Below are positions 46,035 to 57,299 of a stretch of 64,000 nucleotides of DNA, piece after piece. The DNA is from Rhyzopertha dominica (lineage: Eukaryota; Arthropoda; Insecta; Coleoptera; Bostrichidae). The notes beneath the pieces were generated by a model, which was not told the DNA's origin, did not search any database, and saw only the letters and a list, made by a program, of their open reading frames with translations. The stretch is taken from NCBI GenBank assembly GCA_025024175.1, contig QCXZ01000086.1:15652245-15716244 (forward strand), read 5' to 3'. Position 1 is the first letter of the stretch; each line of letters opens with the position of its first letter. The translations under genes and the position numbers were made by a program.

Positions 46035-47122
46035 TACATTTTTTAACATCACTCTTGCTATCATGCATACGGTGTTCTCCGGCACAGCACGGGCAAGCAA
46101 CAGGTTTCTTACAGTGTTTTGAGATGTGTCCGTATTGATTGCAGTTATAGCACCTTAAAATTCCATAATCATGTTACAATCTACACCGACTCCACCCAAT
46201 ACACAATTTATCTTTATTAATTAGGTTTCTATAAGCATAATCGTTAACTTCAATTATAGCATTAAATCTATGTTTTGTAATTTTGGACCGATATATTACC
46301 TTAATTTGTGATAAATCGCCGCTCAGATCATTTTGACTAACGATGCACTTTGCAATATCATCATCAGATTTAGCGTGATCGTATTCGTGTATACCAGTTA
46401 CTTTTATTCGGTTTTTAAGAAGTTGTCGTTCTGCAACCTCATAATTGTTACCCAATTCCTGTTGAATCGCGTTTTTTACCGTGTTTAAATCTCCGTTGTC
46501 ATTTAGACAGCGTACTATTATACCGCCTTGTTTAGTGGTTTTTCCGATAGTCATTCCTATATCTATATCAGCAGGATCCACTTTACTCATCAAATCTTTT
46601 CTGATTTCTTCAGTACTTAAGGCTTTCTCTTTAGGATTAACAATCAGTTATCATTCGTTTTTACTACCACGGAGTATGTTTTTACCACGCCGGCCTCGGT
46701 ATTGACTTTTCTTCCTTCAGCGATGACTATTCTTCTCTCAGCTTTTTATTTTCCTCGATGACTGCATCCAGTTTATTACTAATTACTTCGGTTGTTACCG
46801 TTAGTTCGTTAATTTTAAGTAGAAGTTGTTTTAGCACATCGTTACCAGGGTTATTATCATCGGCGACTGATGGAGTTCTGGACTTTTTGGCACTACTTTC
46901 AGCTATCTCCGTTCCTTTGACCGAGTCAGGTTTGCTACAACAACTCTTGCATTTCCATGTCGCATGCCTGAGATTATTCACAGACTGACACTTTCCGTGA
47001 TAGTAATTCACACGAGCAACACACTGAATTGCATGTTTTACATCTTCAAATACTTGCGAACAAAGAGCGCATACAGTAACGTCTTCACCCATCGCGTGGT
47101 ATACAGGAGGAATCCTCGCCAC
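46035..47122 (-). pseudogene. ORF1 of the LINE: PHD finger, coiled coil, CCHC knuckles
   Basis: A gag-like nucleic-acid-binding protein. The start MARIPPVYHAMGEDVTVCAL leads into a PHD-type finger (CALC, CVARVNYYHGKC, WKCKSC). A coiled coil follows (LKQLLLKINELTVTTEVISN), then a segment with GIIVRCLNDNGD and RLNA/KVTGI-like strands, and at about 46035-46170 zinc knuckles (RCYNCNQYGHISKHC; CPCCAGEH; CINC). It lies just upstream of ORF2 on the same strand, as expected for one element. Frame breaks near 46700 and 46170 interrupt it. Confidence 0.7.
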
Positions 47123-47179
47123 ACATAATTAAGAGACAGCGTTGCCAATTAACCTGTACCAATGCTGTTCTGTACATTG

Positions 47180-47490
47180 ACTATATTGTCAACAGAATTT
47201 ACGGAGTATTCACGACCTTTTACTACTACTTTGACGTAACCTTGGTAAGGCCATACTTTACAAGCACCAAATTTAGAGCTGCAGAGTTTAGTAATTCTAG
47301 GCACTTCCTCGTGAGATCTTCTTTTATGGAAATATTGGTTCCTCCCAACAACTTCTTGTTGCGGAATATGAGATGCCTATCCTTTCTTAAGCAGAATCTG
47401 ACGATTCTAGGCCGATCTTTTCCAGTATTTACACTTCCCACCCGATGACAGTCCTCTATGGCTTCAGAATACAAATTTGAATTACATAAA
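47180..47490 (-). pseudogene. L1-type ORF1 C-terminal fragment
   Basis: The minus strand reads SEAIEDCHRVGSVNTGKDRP followed by RIVRFCLRKDRHLIFRNKKL and NISIKEDLT. 'IEDCHR.G...RPR.I..RF..RKDR' is typical of the RNA-binding half of L1-like ORF1 proteins (Transposase_22 family). It sits upstream of the PHD-bearing ORF1, where the order would be wrong for one protein, so it probably belongs to a different element. Confidence 0.6.
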
Positions 47491-47499
47491 CTGGCACTT

Positions 47500-48370
47500 T
47501 GAACACAAGTAACCGGAGCACCGCTGGATCACGTCTACTCACTGAGCATTACTTTATATTCAAATGGAAAATAGGAAATGTACTTGGTTGATTCTCATCG
47601 CAAGATTTCAGAAAGGTCAACAGCGCTTCAAGGGCTTGATAATTAATCGATCGGGCAGCTGCCTGTATGTTGTTAAACAATTAGGTTATATTTTTAAAGC
47701 AGGTGTAATAAGTTTTTGAAACTTATGCGACGCCTTTTTTCTACACAATACAATACAAACTAATGGTGTCAACCAGATGTCCAATCTGTAGTCCCTGTCC
47801 CGCCGCTACAGTCGGAGAGAGCGGGGTCCAATATTGNTAGAGCAAGAAGAAAAAAGAGTATCCAAGGCGCCACACAATTTTATTTTTGTTTGAACTCAAC
47901 AACGGACTACTGGTGACGAAAATTGTGAAAAACTACCATATAAAGCAAACACCAAGGTACTCCTGTACGAGTAAAATGTATATTTTAAAAAAATACACGA
48001 CGTAAAGAATTGTAACTTCAAGTTATTGATCGATCCTTAGAAGAATATTAATTGAAACCATAAAAATTTACTAAGAACATTCAAGGAATTCATAATTAAC
48101 TGACAGACAACTAACCCCTTCGTCAATAAGGCATCACGACTAAGTGCCACGGTCACCGATGAGTAAGTTGATCTTCGCAATTCGCCACCGTTAACGTCAA
48201 CACTGGCCAGCGCTTCGCATTAACGAAAGTTTCGTAACAAGCGAACGTGAATCTGACGGTATTCGATTGCCCTTTGCCAGCACTGGTGGATCTGGTGTTT
48301 CCAGTTTTGTCGCTGGCGGAGAGCCCAAGCGGATGAATTAATAAACACTTTTAACGGTTGCTGGCTCTTA
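47500..48370 (-). other. Probable continuation of the Gypsy remnant left of Harbinger
   Basis: The Harbinger element splits a Gypsy integrase remnant that lies to its right on the minus strand, so the sequence here should be its 3' part and LTR. No integrase motif or LTR edge could be confirmed. Confidence 0.3.
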
Positions 48371-48512
48371 GAGCCCCCGCGCACTTGCGACCAGGTCGTC
48401 ACGGCCAGGTCGCGGCGGCCAACGGAACAGAAAAAGTCAAACACGGCCGATCGAGGGCACGTCGCGGCGGCCAAACAATTTGCACAAAGCGCAATCAAGT
48501 GCAGTTGTTAAG

Positions 48513-50709
48513 ATGAATGTTGAGCAAGCAATTGTTGTGCGGTACCTCATTAGGCGAAAAAGAAAAAAAACGATTAAAAAAAGGTTTTGGGTGCACCCAA
48601 TGCTTGCGTATCGTCAAGAAAAGGGGATGTTTAACCTTTTCTATCGAGAACTGAGGTTGCATGACGAAAAGTTTTTTAACTACACAGAATGTCCACCAAA
48701 TCGTTTGATGAGTTGTTAGATATCACAAAGGATTCCATTAGAGGACAAGATACACCTATGAGAAGAAGCATCAATCCAGAGGAAAAACTTCTCGTCACGT
48801 TAAGGTAAGAATACACATTTAATTTTTCTGTTTATGTTTTAAAACTAAGTACATTTTACATTTTCCTGCATAAAGATTATGAAAATTACCTTTACAACCT
48901 CATTACGGCCTATGGAAATAGCTGGAATAATTCATCACATGACGACGAATCAACTGACTAAACAGAATTAGCAGACTGAGTTCTTCCTGAAGGCGATGGT
49001 TCTGAACCTGGTGAGAACATTGGCACCGAAGCTTGTGATGAACCTTGAACTATGGGTACTGAGGTCGATGTCGCAAAGTTTCGGTTCTGCCAGTGTTGAA
49101 CCATTGGTACTGAAACCGATGTCGCAGGGTTTGGGTTCTGCCAGTGTTGAAAATAATCATCATAGGTGTTGCGATACTGGTGCGTGGGTACTGCAGTACA
49201 TGCGCTGAAGTGTTGTAGAGAGATGTTAGAATCTTGTGAGAACGCTGTTTGATTCCGTTGAATGATGGATAAGATTTCCATGTTTGATGAAAGTTTTCGG
49301 TTTTCAGGAACTTTTTTAATTTCAGGAAGTAACGAAAGCAAAAACATTCTATCATAGTCTGATTCGGTCTGTTTGTCTCGTTCCTCACGGCTTTCAACAG
49401 AGTACTTTAAAGTCGCAATCAAATCTGAATCATCATAATCAGGTTTTGCTTTTTTGTTTCTTTTGGAGGAACCTGAACTTTTATTAGGTGGATCATATGG
49501 GCCTCCAACTTCTACTGCTGTTCCCGCTTTTGTTTCTGCCACTTCTTTGTTTTTACCACCTGACGTCGGGACACCACCTGACGTCGGAACACCACCTGAG
49601 CATTTCTTTAAGAATGACATCTGCGAAAAGTAAATATACGGGCTTTTCCGGTTTGCTGGAGATTCTGTTTTAATCGACTTCAGCCTCCTAAGTTCCCGAG
49701 TGTAACTATCCCTTATGTTTTTCCATTTTTTTTGCAGTNCGTCTCCTGAAACAACAAAGAATAAACGTTATTATACCTACTATTTTGTGTGATTTGTCTA
49801 ACTACTGAAAGCGTTATTGTTAATATTCTTATTATTTATTTCTTGTTTCAGGTATCTAGCAACCGGTTGTTCAATTGTCGACCTACACTACTGTTATCGA
49901 CTTGGAGAGACTACTTTGAGAGAAATTGTGCAAGAAGTATGTTTAGCGATTTGGACCTCTTTGAAAGACTTGTGTTTGCCTGAACCATCACAAGAGCAAT
50001 GGTTGAACATTGCAGAAGGTTTCAGCACTACTGCTAACTTCCCTCATTGTATCGGAGCCGTTGACGGTAAGCACATTCGAGTTATCAAGCCCAAGCATTC
50101 TGGATCTCTAAACTTTAACTACAAACACTTCTTTTCCATCGTGTTACTTGCCATCTGTGATGCTGATTACAAATTCATTGCTATCAATGTCGGAGCTGAC
50201 GGGAAAGAGGCAGATTCAACTGTCTTCAAGGACTCCAAATTTTACAATTCGCTTGAAAATGGCGATTTGGATTTACCCGAAAAAAGTGCATTGGGTACAA
50301 CTAATCATACACCAATGTCCTACGTTTTGGTCGGAGACGAGGGTTTTGGCCTACAGAATACCTAATGCGTCCATACGCCGGCCACAATTTGTCTGTGACA
50401 AAGAGAGTCTTTAATTACAGACTCACTAGAGCTCGAAGGTTCATCGAATGTACATTTGGAATTTTGGCGAACAAATGGCGAATTTTTCATCGGCCGCTAA
50501 ATGTGAAAAGGAGCTTCGCAATCAGTATTGTTATCCTACACAATTTTGTTCGATCTAGAGACGGTCACAGGCAGGCTCAAGAAGAAGCACCAAACGGAAG
50601 CCGTCCCGGAGCTATAGGACTGTATGATATACCACAAGGGAATGTGGGAAGGGGTAGTCGACAAGCATCTAGATACAGAGATCTGTTTGCACAATATTTT
50701 CAGAATTAA
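48513..50709 (+). pseudogene. Harbinger transposase (HARBI1-like), two exons
   Basis: Exon 1 runs 48513-48804 (donor AAG/GTAAGA) and exon 2 49852-50709 (acceptor TTGTTTCAG), joined in phase 2. Exon 1 has the HARBI1-type start 'RFWVHPMLAYRQEKGMFNLF', then MSTKSFDELLDITKD and the beginning of a helix-turn-helix. Exon 2 has the DDE_4 nuclease: CIGAVDGKHIRVIKP, NVGADGKEADSTVF, YVLVGDEGFGL and RARRFIECTFGILANKWRIF with the catalytic Glu. Two one-base indels break the frame, near 48688 and near 50364, and nothing else does; they could be errors or recent decay. AATAAA lies at 50742-50747. The intron contains an exon of the MADF-BESS gene. Confidence 0.9.
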
Positions 50710-51207
50710 GGTAAACTAGACTGGCAATGTAACTTCGTCTGAATAAAGAGGAAGAGACTTTCACACAGCTGACAAGAAGTTTGCCATATTGTCAGGAATA
50801 CTGATAAAATGTATTTTTCATAGTCTACTTCTACTGTAATTAATTTACGTATAATTAATTTTTTAAGGAAATTACGAAGAATAAAATCAAAGATAATTAT
50901 AAAAAATCGACTTTTACTTACCTAGCGTCTTTTTCTGTTCATTAGAAAAATCTTCAGCGGAAAATATGTCCACCAGCTCTAGCCAGTCTTTTCTCTTCGC
51001 TTCTCGGTTGCTGTAAATCTCGCCGGAGGAAACCCATATCGACGGTCTCTTTTCTATTTCGAGAATGAATTGTTCACTATCAAATTTGCAACTTTTTAAC
51101 ACATCACTTTCTTGCTTTTCCATTTCGCGCTTGTCACACTTGCTACACTTCGCACATTCGTAATGTCTGGCCGCTGTGTAGTCGGTCGCTAGTGCGCGTT
51201 CACCCAT
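48958..51207 (-). CDS. MADF-BESS protein of the Harbinger element
   Basis: Exon 1 is 51207-50922 (donor CTAG/GTAAGT) and exon 2 is 49745-48958 (acceptor TTGTTTCAG), joined in phase 1, giving an intact protein of about 357 residues. The MADF DNA-binding domain spans residues 40-145: FILEIEKRPSIWVSSGEIYS, LELVDIFSAEDF, then after the intron WKNIRDSYTRELRRLK and SPYIYFSQMSFLKK. The BESS motif lies near residue 230 (DRMFLLSLLPEIKKVPENRK). Harbinger elements normally encode such a Myb/MADF-like partner, which is thought to help the transposase reach the nucleus and the DNA ends. One base in exon 2 is N. The intron contains exon 2 of the transposase. Confidence 0.9.
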
Positions 51208-51401
51208 TGCATTTCATGTAAACAGTTGGCCGCGCGACCGCCTGGCCGCGTGCGCACCGCCACGGTTCCAGTTGGTCGTCGCGACTCGTTGGCCGCCGAT
51301 GCCAGTCGCGGCCAAGTGCGCGGACCTACATAAAAGACAATGTACTCCGTTGGCCGCCGCGACCTGGCCGTCGCGACCTGGTCGCAAGTGCGCGGGGGCT
51401 C

Positions 51402-52285
51402 GTATTCCGGGGCATCTGTGTTTATGCGAGAGAAAAATTGTTATGATACGGTTTGAGATCTTTAACGTGTGTCCGCGGAAGATATCGCCCGCACTCTGAT
51501 CGTAGACGACAGGGGATAAAATTTTGTTACCGTATTTGGACCGGAGAATTTCTGTGTTTATTTGGCGATGATCCCTTTTTCGAGACATGATAGTTGGTGT
51601 TCTCGACCCCAGTTTGTACGCTTGGCTTTGGGCGGTGTATGCACGGGCGAGGTTGATCCGGACTAACTTTAACAGATCTTGCAATTTGTCGAAGACGGCA
51701 GAGGGTGTCCCCTTTAGGGAAGGTATATCGGATTCGTCGTTGGTATTCTGCGGTAGTCGGTACAGGGCTCTCGGTGGGTCTAATTCACGTCCGTAATTTA
51801 AGATTGCGGGGGTCTACCCGGTGGAGTCATGTCGGGCGGTGTTTATTGCGAAGACGAGTTCCGGAATTATTTGCAATATTGGGCCACCATAGTTTTTAGG
51901 GTTTTACCAGGAATTCTTTGAAGATGGATCCGGTGTATTGTGTCCCATTGTCGGATATTACTTGTTTTTGACATTCATGTCGTAATATGACTTCCTCATA
52001 AAGTACCTGGGTTACTGCCTTAGCTGTGACCTTTCGGATGGCATTGCATTGTACCTATGTGGTAAATCGGTCCTGGAAGACGGCTATATAGCAATTCCCC
52101 ATGTTGGACCGAGGGAGAGGGCCTACAAGATCCCGGGGATGTCTCTTAATATCCCAGGCTAGTAGTACTTTCTGGCAATTCTCACAACTGTTTTAGTGAT
52201 ACCTGGTGTCTAGCGGTGGGACTTGCATGGTTTTCATCCAACACACGCCTCCGCAACGTAACAGTCCACTTGCCAAGTTCTCGCT
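51402..52285 (-). pseudogene. Gypsy integrase remnant split by Harbinger
   Basis: The minus strand reads CENCQKVLLAWDIKRHPRDL, VGPLPRSNMGNCYIAVFQDR (first Asp) and QKQVISDNGTQYTGSIFKEF (second Asp), a Gypsy integrase core, followed by decayed C-terminal sequence (ARAYTAQSQAYKLGSRTP). Several stops and shifts interrupt it. The right end abuts a hAT remnant at about 52290. Confidence 0.7.
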
Positions 52286-52288
52286 TGT

Positions 52289-52328
52289 GTAACTCTTACC
52301 AAAAACGGCTTAACTGGGTAAGAGTTAC
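52289..52328. repeat. Perfect 12-bp hairpin
   Basis: GTAACTCTTACC (52289-52300) and its exact reverse complement (52317-52328) are separated by 16 bases, at the junction of the Gypsy and hAT remnants. Confidence 0.8.
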
Positions 52329-52329
52329 T

Positions 52330-52910
52330 TTAGCCTAAAACTTTCATCTACATAATGAACAGTTACTGCCATGAAACTGTCATTGTTGGGAGAAGTCCCA
52401 ACGTTTCGTTGTTAAACAAAAATCACTAAGTTCGTTGTATTTTGATAAGCATTTCTTATGTAATGCCAGAACTAAAGAGTTTAAAATTGTATGACGGCTA
52501 GGAAGTTCATACGAAGAGTTTAAAGATTTCACGAACTTACTAAATCCCCGATCACTAAGGACACTAAACGGCTGATAATCTAAGTAAAATAATTTAAGTA
52601 GCTTACTGTTTATTTGTCGCACTCGTTGAAATATTTCTTGGAATGTGTGATGAAATTCTGTCCTGGTACGCTCTTTTAGGAACCTCCGTTGAGGCTACTG
52701 AACTGGATGGTTATGTGTCTTTATGTGTATGGGAAGTCGATAAAAATTGTTCTGAATAAAAACTTACGCATTCTTGGGATGACTCAGCACTAGTCGATGG
52801 AATAGGTTCCTCACCTCTAGATGATTCAGAGGAGGATTATGTACAATCTCTTTGTTCATTCCCCGATTGTATTCCCACGGAAACCGTTGCTTGTCTACTT
52901 TGTATGTTTC
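52330..52910 (-). pseudogene. hAT transposase fragment
   Basis: The minus strand reads YLDYQPFSVLSDRGFSKFVK, then LNSSYELPSRHTI and FCLTTKRWDFSQQ; 'D.QPFS...D.GF...V..L.P.Y.LPSR.T' and 'T.D.W.S' are hAT signatures. Further upstream a Ser/Glu-rich linker (EEPIPSTSAESSQE) resembles the segment between BED finger and core. The catalytic and dimerisation parts are absent, cut off at the Gypsy remnant. Confidence 0.75.
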
Positions 52911-53780
52911 CTCAAATTAGAAACTGAAGATTTGTTTTCGTATTTACTGAAGTAGGTACATACGTTGTGAAAGTTAGAAACTAAAATGAACTTCAGATTT
53001 TCTGAAGGGTGTTTTATATATATTCTTATGTAATTTATGTAGGCGTAACTCCATCATATGTTGGACTTTTTCATGCTCTTTCGAATTTGTGATTTCAGTT
53101 TGCAAAAAGAAGAGACCGCGGATTTCCGAACGCCAAGTCAAAATTATACGTAAAAATGTGATAATATTTACTGTAAGATACAATGGGTGCATTCGTGGTC
53201 TTTCTTATATCATACCACTGATATACAGTTTCCGAACTGACAACGCTGGCGGTTAATATCCTATGACGCTTTTGTTTCTACCGTAATGACTATTCCGACA
53301 CTTCGAACGAACGACTTTGAACGTGATCTTTAATGGATTCCGAAGTTTCTCTATCACCTTTGGTATGTCTGCCACCTTCCTTTCTATCAGGTCTAGTTTT
53401 TCCTTTCTAAAAATACCTCGCATTTGACTTTAGTTGAAAGCTCGATACTTGCGTTACACTTTAGAATGTCTTCGCACATACCCTACTACTATCGCCGTCA
53501 AGCTTTCTTATAACATAATTATTGCGCTGCCGTGAACCTGCATCTTCTTTAACTTGCTTACATTACATTAGAAATCGTAATTGGGTAGCCTAGTTTTGTT
53601 ACAATTCACATTGCTATCTAAACGTAATAGTAGAATTATGTAATTACTGCGCTTATTGTTTACTTTTGCATCTGTGATCATAATTGCTACTTTTGTTCCT
53701 GTTTGAGTCGTTCAGTATGGACTAAGTTTTTCTTACTATAACGATAAATAAGATACTAACAAACAAAACAAACATAACTC
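52911..53780. other. Unassigned sequence between hAT remnants
   Basis: No domain could be read. It may contain the BED-finger end of the fragment to the left or the terminal repeat of the hAT to the right. Confidence 0.35.
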
Positions 53781-53799
53781 TTTGGGAAAATAACAGGGT

Positions 53800-55010
53800 T
53801 GTAGTTTAGAAACACAATAATTTATCGTTGAATTTGATAGTATTATACCAGCCTGTAACACAAGGAACGAAAGATGCAACCTCACATAACTTCGCTAGTG
53901 CAATCAAAGCTTGGGTAATTATATCGATGTTCACGTCACCACTCCACAGGATCTGATTCTCTCGTTAATACATCATCCTCCAAATATCGCTGCATTTCAA
54001 TTATAGCTTTTGACATGTTGGGACCCCTTGGCTAACGTCCAGCAGATGAAATAGGGTTTTTCAGTGAATCGCAAATATTCAACTCGTCATCACTGTTGGA
54101 ACTAGTACCTCATATTGGTTTATTTTTTGCGGCAGTATCTACATTATTAGCAGTTTGCAATTGTATGCAGGTATTTTTTGACGTTAACGCGGTCGTCACA
54201 ATCTGTTTCGCTTTATTAAACGATGTTGCATCACTAAATCCGAAGTTTTAGAAACGTGGGTCTAATAGAGTGCACACTGAAAATGTTTTATTTCCTTCTA
54301 CATTTGTAAACCTCTCACTCAAATGTTTGAGCATATTTCACACATTTTGTACACAAGGGGTAAATTGCTGCTTCAATACAAGATCGCGGTACACTGACAA
54401 CAAACCATTTACCAGAGGAATTACTAGCGATCCTGACACATGTTTTACAGTTTATATCTCTCGTTGCGTTTCCTAAAGGTCAGGTCAGGTCTTACATAGT
54501 TCTGTTAAAATGAATCATTCTTGTAAAGTAGTTACCGGTAACTTCTGCGGTAATTAAAGTTTCTGAAATATATTGTCGAACTAGAAGATCATAATTTCCA
54601 TCCTCTACTATACTCAGTGGTTGCAGGTTGTGAATAAATAAACTCGGTAATCTGTCGTTCATAGACATTACATTAGCTATACGTCGTGGAAAAAAAACGA
54701 TTTGAAGAGGTCGCCGTAACTGTAGTCTTGAATCGATGGTTGTTGTTGAGGGAGCTGGTGGGTTGTTGCTATGTCTGTTGAACGTGAATCTCCAACTGCT
54801 GAATTTTTGGCCCCATCTCTTGTTGTGCTAGTAACTGTGAAACTAACAGTTGGTGGCTTGTTTTCAAATGTTTTCTTAAATTTGAGTTTTTGAATTTTTT
54901 TCTTGCACATATTGCATGATACAAAGTGTTCTCCAGTAAGAGGCGTAAAAATTCTCCATGTCACTTCTCTTTTGTCGCGTAGACATTCTTCTACACAGTT
55001 CCGTATAAAT
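53800..55010 (-). pseudogene. hAT (ZBED-type) transposase, internally decayed
   Basis: From right to left: a BED finger (TWRIFTPLTGEHFVSCNMCKKK), a Gln/Pro linker (THQLPQQQPSIQDYS), the N-terminal core block 'EDGNYDLLVRQYISETLITA', a 'TLLDPRF...FGFSDATSFNKAK' block and the dimerisation start YLEDDVLTRESDPVEW with REHRYNYPS. The order is right for one transposase, but the central catalytic region is largely missing and stops are frequent. A hAT-type end (TAGAGATGTGCGATATATCG, minus strand) lies at 55515-55534 and is probably its right terminal repeat. Confidence 0.75.
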
Positions 55011-55514
55011 GAAAAAATGATCTAATACAAAAACTGAATAACTTCGATACTCATGAAAAGTGATGTTTTTGTTAAGTTTTTAATGGATTTGTAGTAAAAA
55101 GACAAGGAATGTACTCGTATTTGTGATGTTCTATTTTTTTATCGCTGAGCGAAAATGTATCACTACTTTATCTTTTTAATAGCGATACCCACTAATGAAT
55201 GGTTTAAATTTAAAAGCTATTGGGGATGTAGAACGATATAAAGCTAACCAATAGAACTTATCTACTATACATACAATGTTTGAGAAACTGTCCAAGTGCA
55301 AATAGTGCCGCTCATATGCATCCGATCTGCGAATTCAAACATGTAGACGATAGACGTTGACTTTTGTTGACACAGTGACTGACTATTAATAATTCTTCAA
55401 GTTGTCGTGGCTGCGGCTGTAGACATTCGGAAGAATGCTAGCTGTCGATGGTCACTGTCGTTGTATTTTGGTCGCCAACAGAAACAGCGATATTAGCGAC
55501 CAAGTCGCCGGTAA

Positions 55515-55534
55515 CGATATATCGCACATCTCTA
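55515..55534 (-). repeat. hAT terminal inverted repeat, right end
   Basis: TAGAGATGTGCGATATATCG on the minus strand. It shares TAGAGATGTGC with the hAT end at 5939. No left partner was found. Confidence 0.6.
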
Positions 55535-55699
55535 GTTAAGCATTGTCTTACTAGGGCTACCGAAAATAGTAGTAGGCAGATATAAAATTTTTATAGCATC
55601 AACAAAAGTAAATGTAGCCGCTAAGTAGTTGGATGCCTCTGCCTAAAATAGTTGCTGCTAGAGGTTAGGCACTATATTTTCAAAAATACAAGACATTTA

Positions 55700-56600
55700 A
55701 AACCTTTAAACCCCCATGATAGTCAAGTCAGCGTAAATACCCATGTGGGGTCCTATAGGGACCACACATTTACAGGTATAATTTTCAGGTACTGATCACA
55801 GTAGAAGAGTTAGTTATATTCTAAAACATGTTTATTTAACTGATAAATGAAATACATATAACTTAAAACGGAATACATCACAACATAAATAAAGTTTGAA
55901 AGAAAATATAATTTCCAGATGCATGTAACAAAATAATGGTATTGCCTTTGAAATACATTTAGTGCATAAAAGTATTTATTCCGACGAACATCGTGTACAA
56001 AGAAATGTCTGCTCTTTTTCCCTATGCACGTCACAAGCGAATTTTTTGCAAGAAAAACATATAATATTCACTTTTCTGTCACTACGTCTGGGACATTCGT
56101 AACATCTACCACGCTTTCTTGTTGGACTGGCGTCCAAGGCCGGTGTTTGTTGAACTGCAATGTTTGTAATGATAATGCCACAGTCTCTAAGAGCTGATTT
56201 CATTTTTCATTTACTTGGCTCCTAATTCCATATTTTGTCGAGTAAGGTGGTCTCCTAACTGCAACAGGAAAAATCGTCTTCGCCAACCAGTATTTTTTGT
56301 CCAGTTTGGATTTTTCTCCACATATAACACATCCGCGTTTAGAGCACAAATGTCCAAAATGTTCATAAATATCCTATAGGGCCAACGAGCTGTCCTTCTG
56401 CCACAAAAATATTATCTGATCAAATGAGCATTTTCCTCTGAAACTTACTAACTGCTCATCAACTGTCACATGTTCATAGGGTTCAATTTTTTACAATTAC
56501 CTACAAACATGTCCCATACCTCTCTTAATGCAGCTAGTTTGTCCTGCTGTTTACGAACAGCTCTAGTTGATTTATTATCAAATCGAAGAAACACGGATCC
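55700..56600 (-). pseudogene. piggyBac remnant 3, internally deleted
   Basis: The minus strand encodes the C-terminal zinc finger GRCYECPRRSDRKVNIICFS followed by CKKFACDVHREKEQTFLCTRC (55976-56110), preceded by RWPYRIFMNILDICALNADV and WRRRFFLLQLGDHL, the usual end of a piggyBac transposase. Further upstream come KQDKLAALREVWDMF-like codons and 'SFRGKCSF', which should be about 200 residues earlier in the family, so the middle of the gene, with two catalytic Asp residues, is deleted. The left end has TTAA at 55706-55709 and an imperfect palindrome GTGGGGTCCTATAGGGACCA. Confidence 0.75.
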
Positions 56601-56604
56601 CTAG

Positions 56605-56785
56605 TAGCACAAAATATTTAATAAATGTTTCGTAAATATTTAAATTTACTCATTATTATTAAATAATATTTCGAAAAAGATGTTTCTGCAGAAATATTTA
56701 TACAATATTTTTTCCAAGATATGAGTAAATAAATATATATGAAAAAATATATTTCCTAACAAATGTTGTGGAAATATTTAATAAA
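56605..56785. repeat. AT-rich block with repeated AAATATTTA
   Basis: AAATATTTA or near copies occur at least four times in 180 bp. It is probably a MITE or tandem-derived sequence; no clear ends. Confidence 0.3.
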
Positions 56786-57003
56786 ACTTAAATTAGGAAA
56801 ATTATCTTTACTTCTGGAAATTGGTGGCATCTCTGTATTTCAATGATAGCGCCAGACTTAGCAGTTCCAATAGGCTTATGTGCAGCTACTGTTTTATCGA
56901 AGCTGGCCCAATCAGAATATCAGCTTGTTCAACATATGTGGCACTGACTAGTGATTAATAGTAATTAATAGAACTCCTTTGATTAATAGTATTGTTGTCA
57001 AAG
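56786..57003 (+). repeat. Dispersed direct repeat, left copy
   Basis: 218 bp from ACTTAAATTAGGAAAATTAT to TTGTTGTCAAAG. It matches 58971-59137 in the same orientation except for internal deletions in the right copy and scattered substitutions. Confidence 0.85.
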
Positions 57004-57299
57004 AAACTTTTGATATTATTTTCTGAAACAGTTTTCCCACTTAGAAGAATTTCTGTTTTTGCTCCGAGATACAACAGTTCAATAGGTAAATAATGGTCAG
57101 GATGACAAACAATACTTTGAAGATCAGTTTTTCCTAGGTAAGAAGGTTTCATGAACGCTCTGATACAACATTTGAAGTCTGTTTAATATAATGTGAAATC
57201 TGTATCCTTCACATTGCATTTCTAAGTTGACAATATTAATAACATTCAAAATGTATGCAAAAAAGTAAAGTACAACTTAAACAAATCATTGTTAAGTGC

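Larger units (their letters stand above)
48371..51401. mobile_element. PIF/Harbinger transposon with two interleaved genes
   Basis: A 3,031-bp element with 56-bp terminal inverted repeats (48371-48426 and 51346-51401) starting GAGCCCCCGCGCACTTGCG and differing at two positions. The ends are strikingly GC-rich, with repeated GGTCGCGGCGGCCAA motifs. The flanking trinucleotides are TTA and GTA, compatible with a 3-bp duplication changed at one base. It encodes a transposase (plus strand) and a MADF-BESS protein (minus strand). It is inserted in a Gypsy integrase remnant. Confidence 0.95.
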
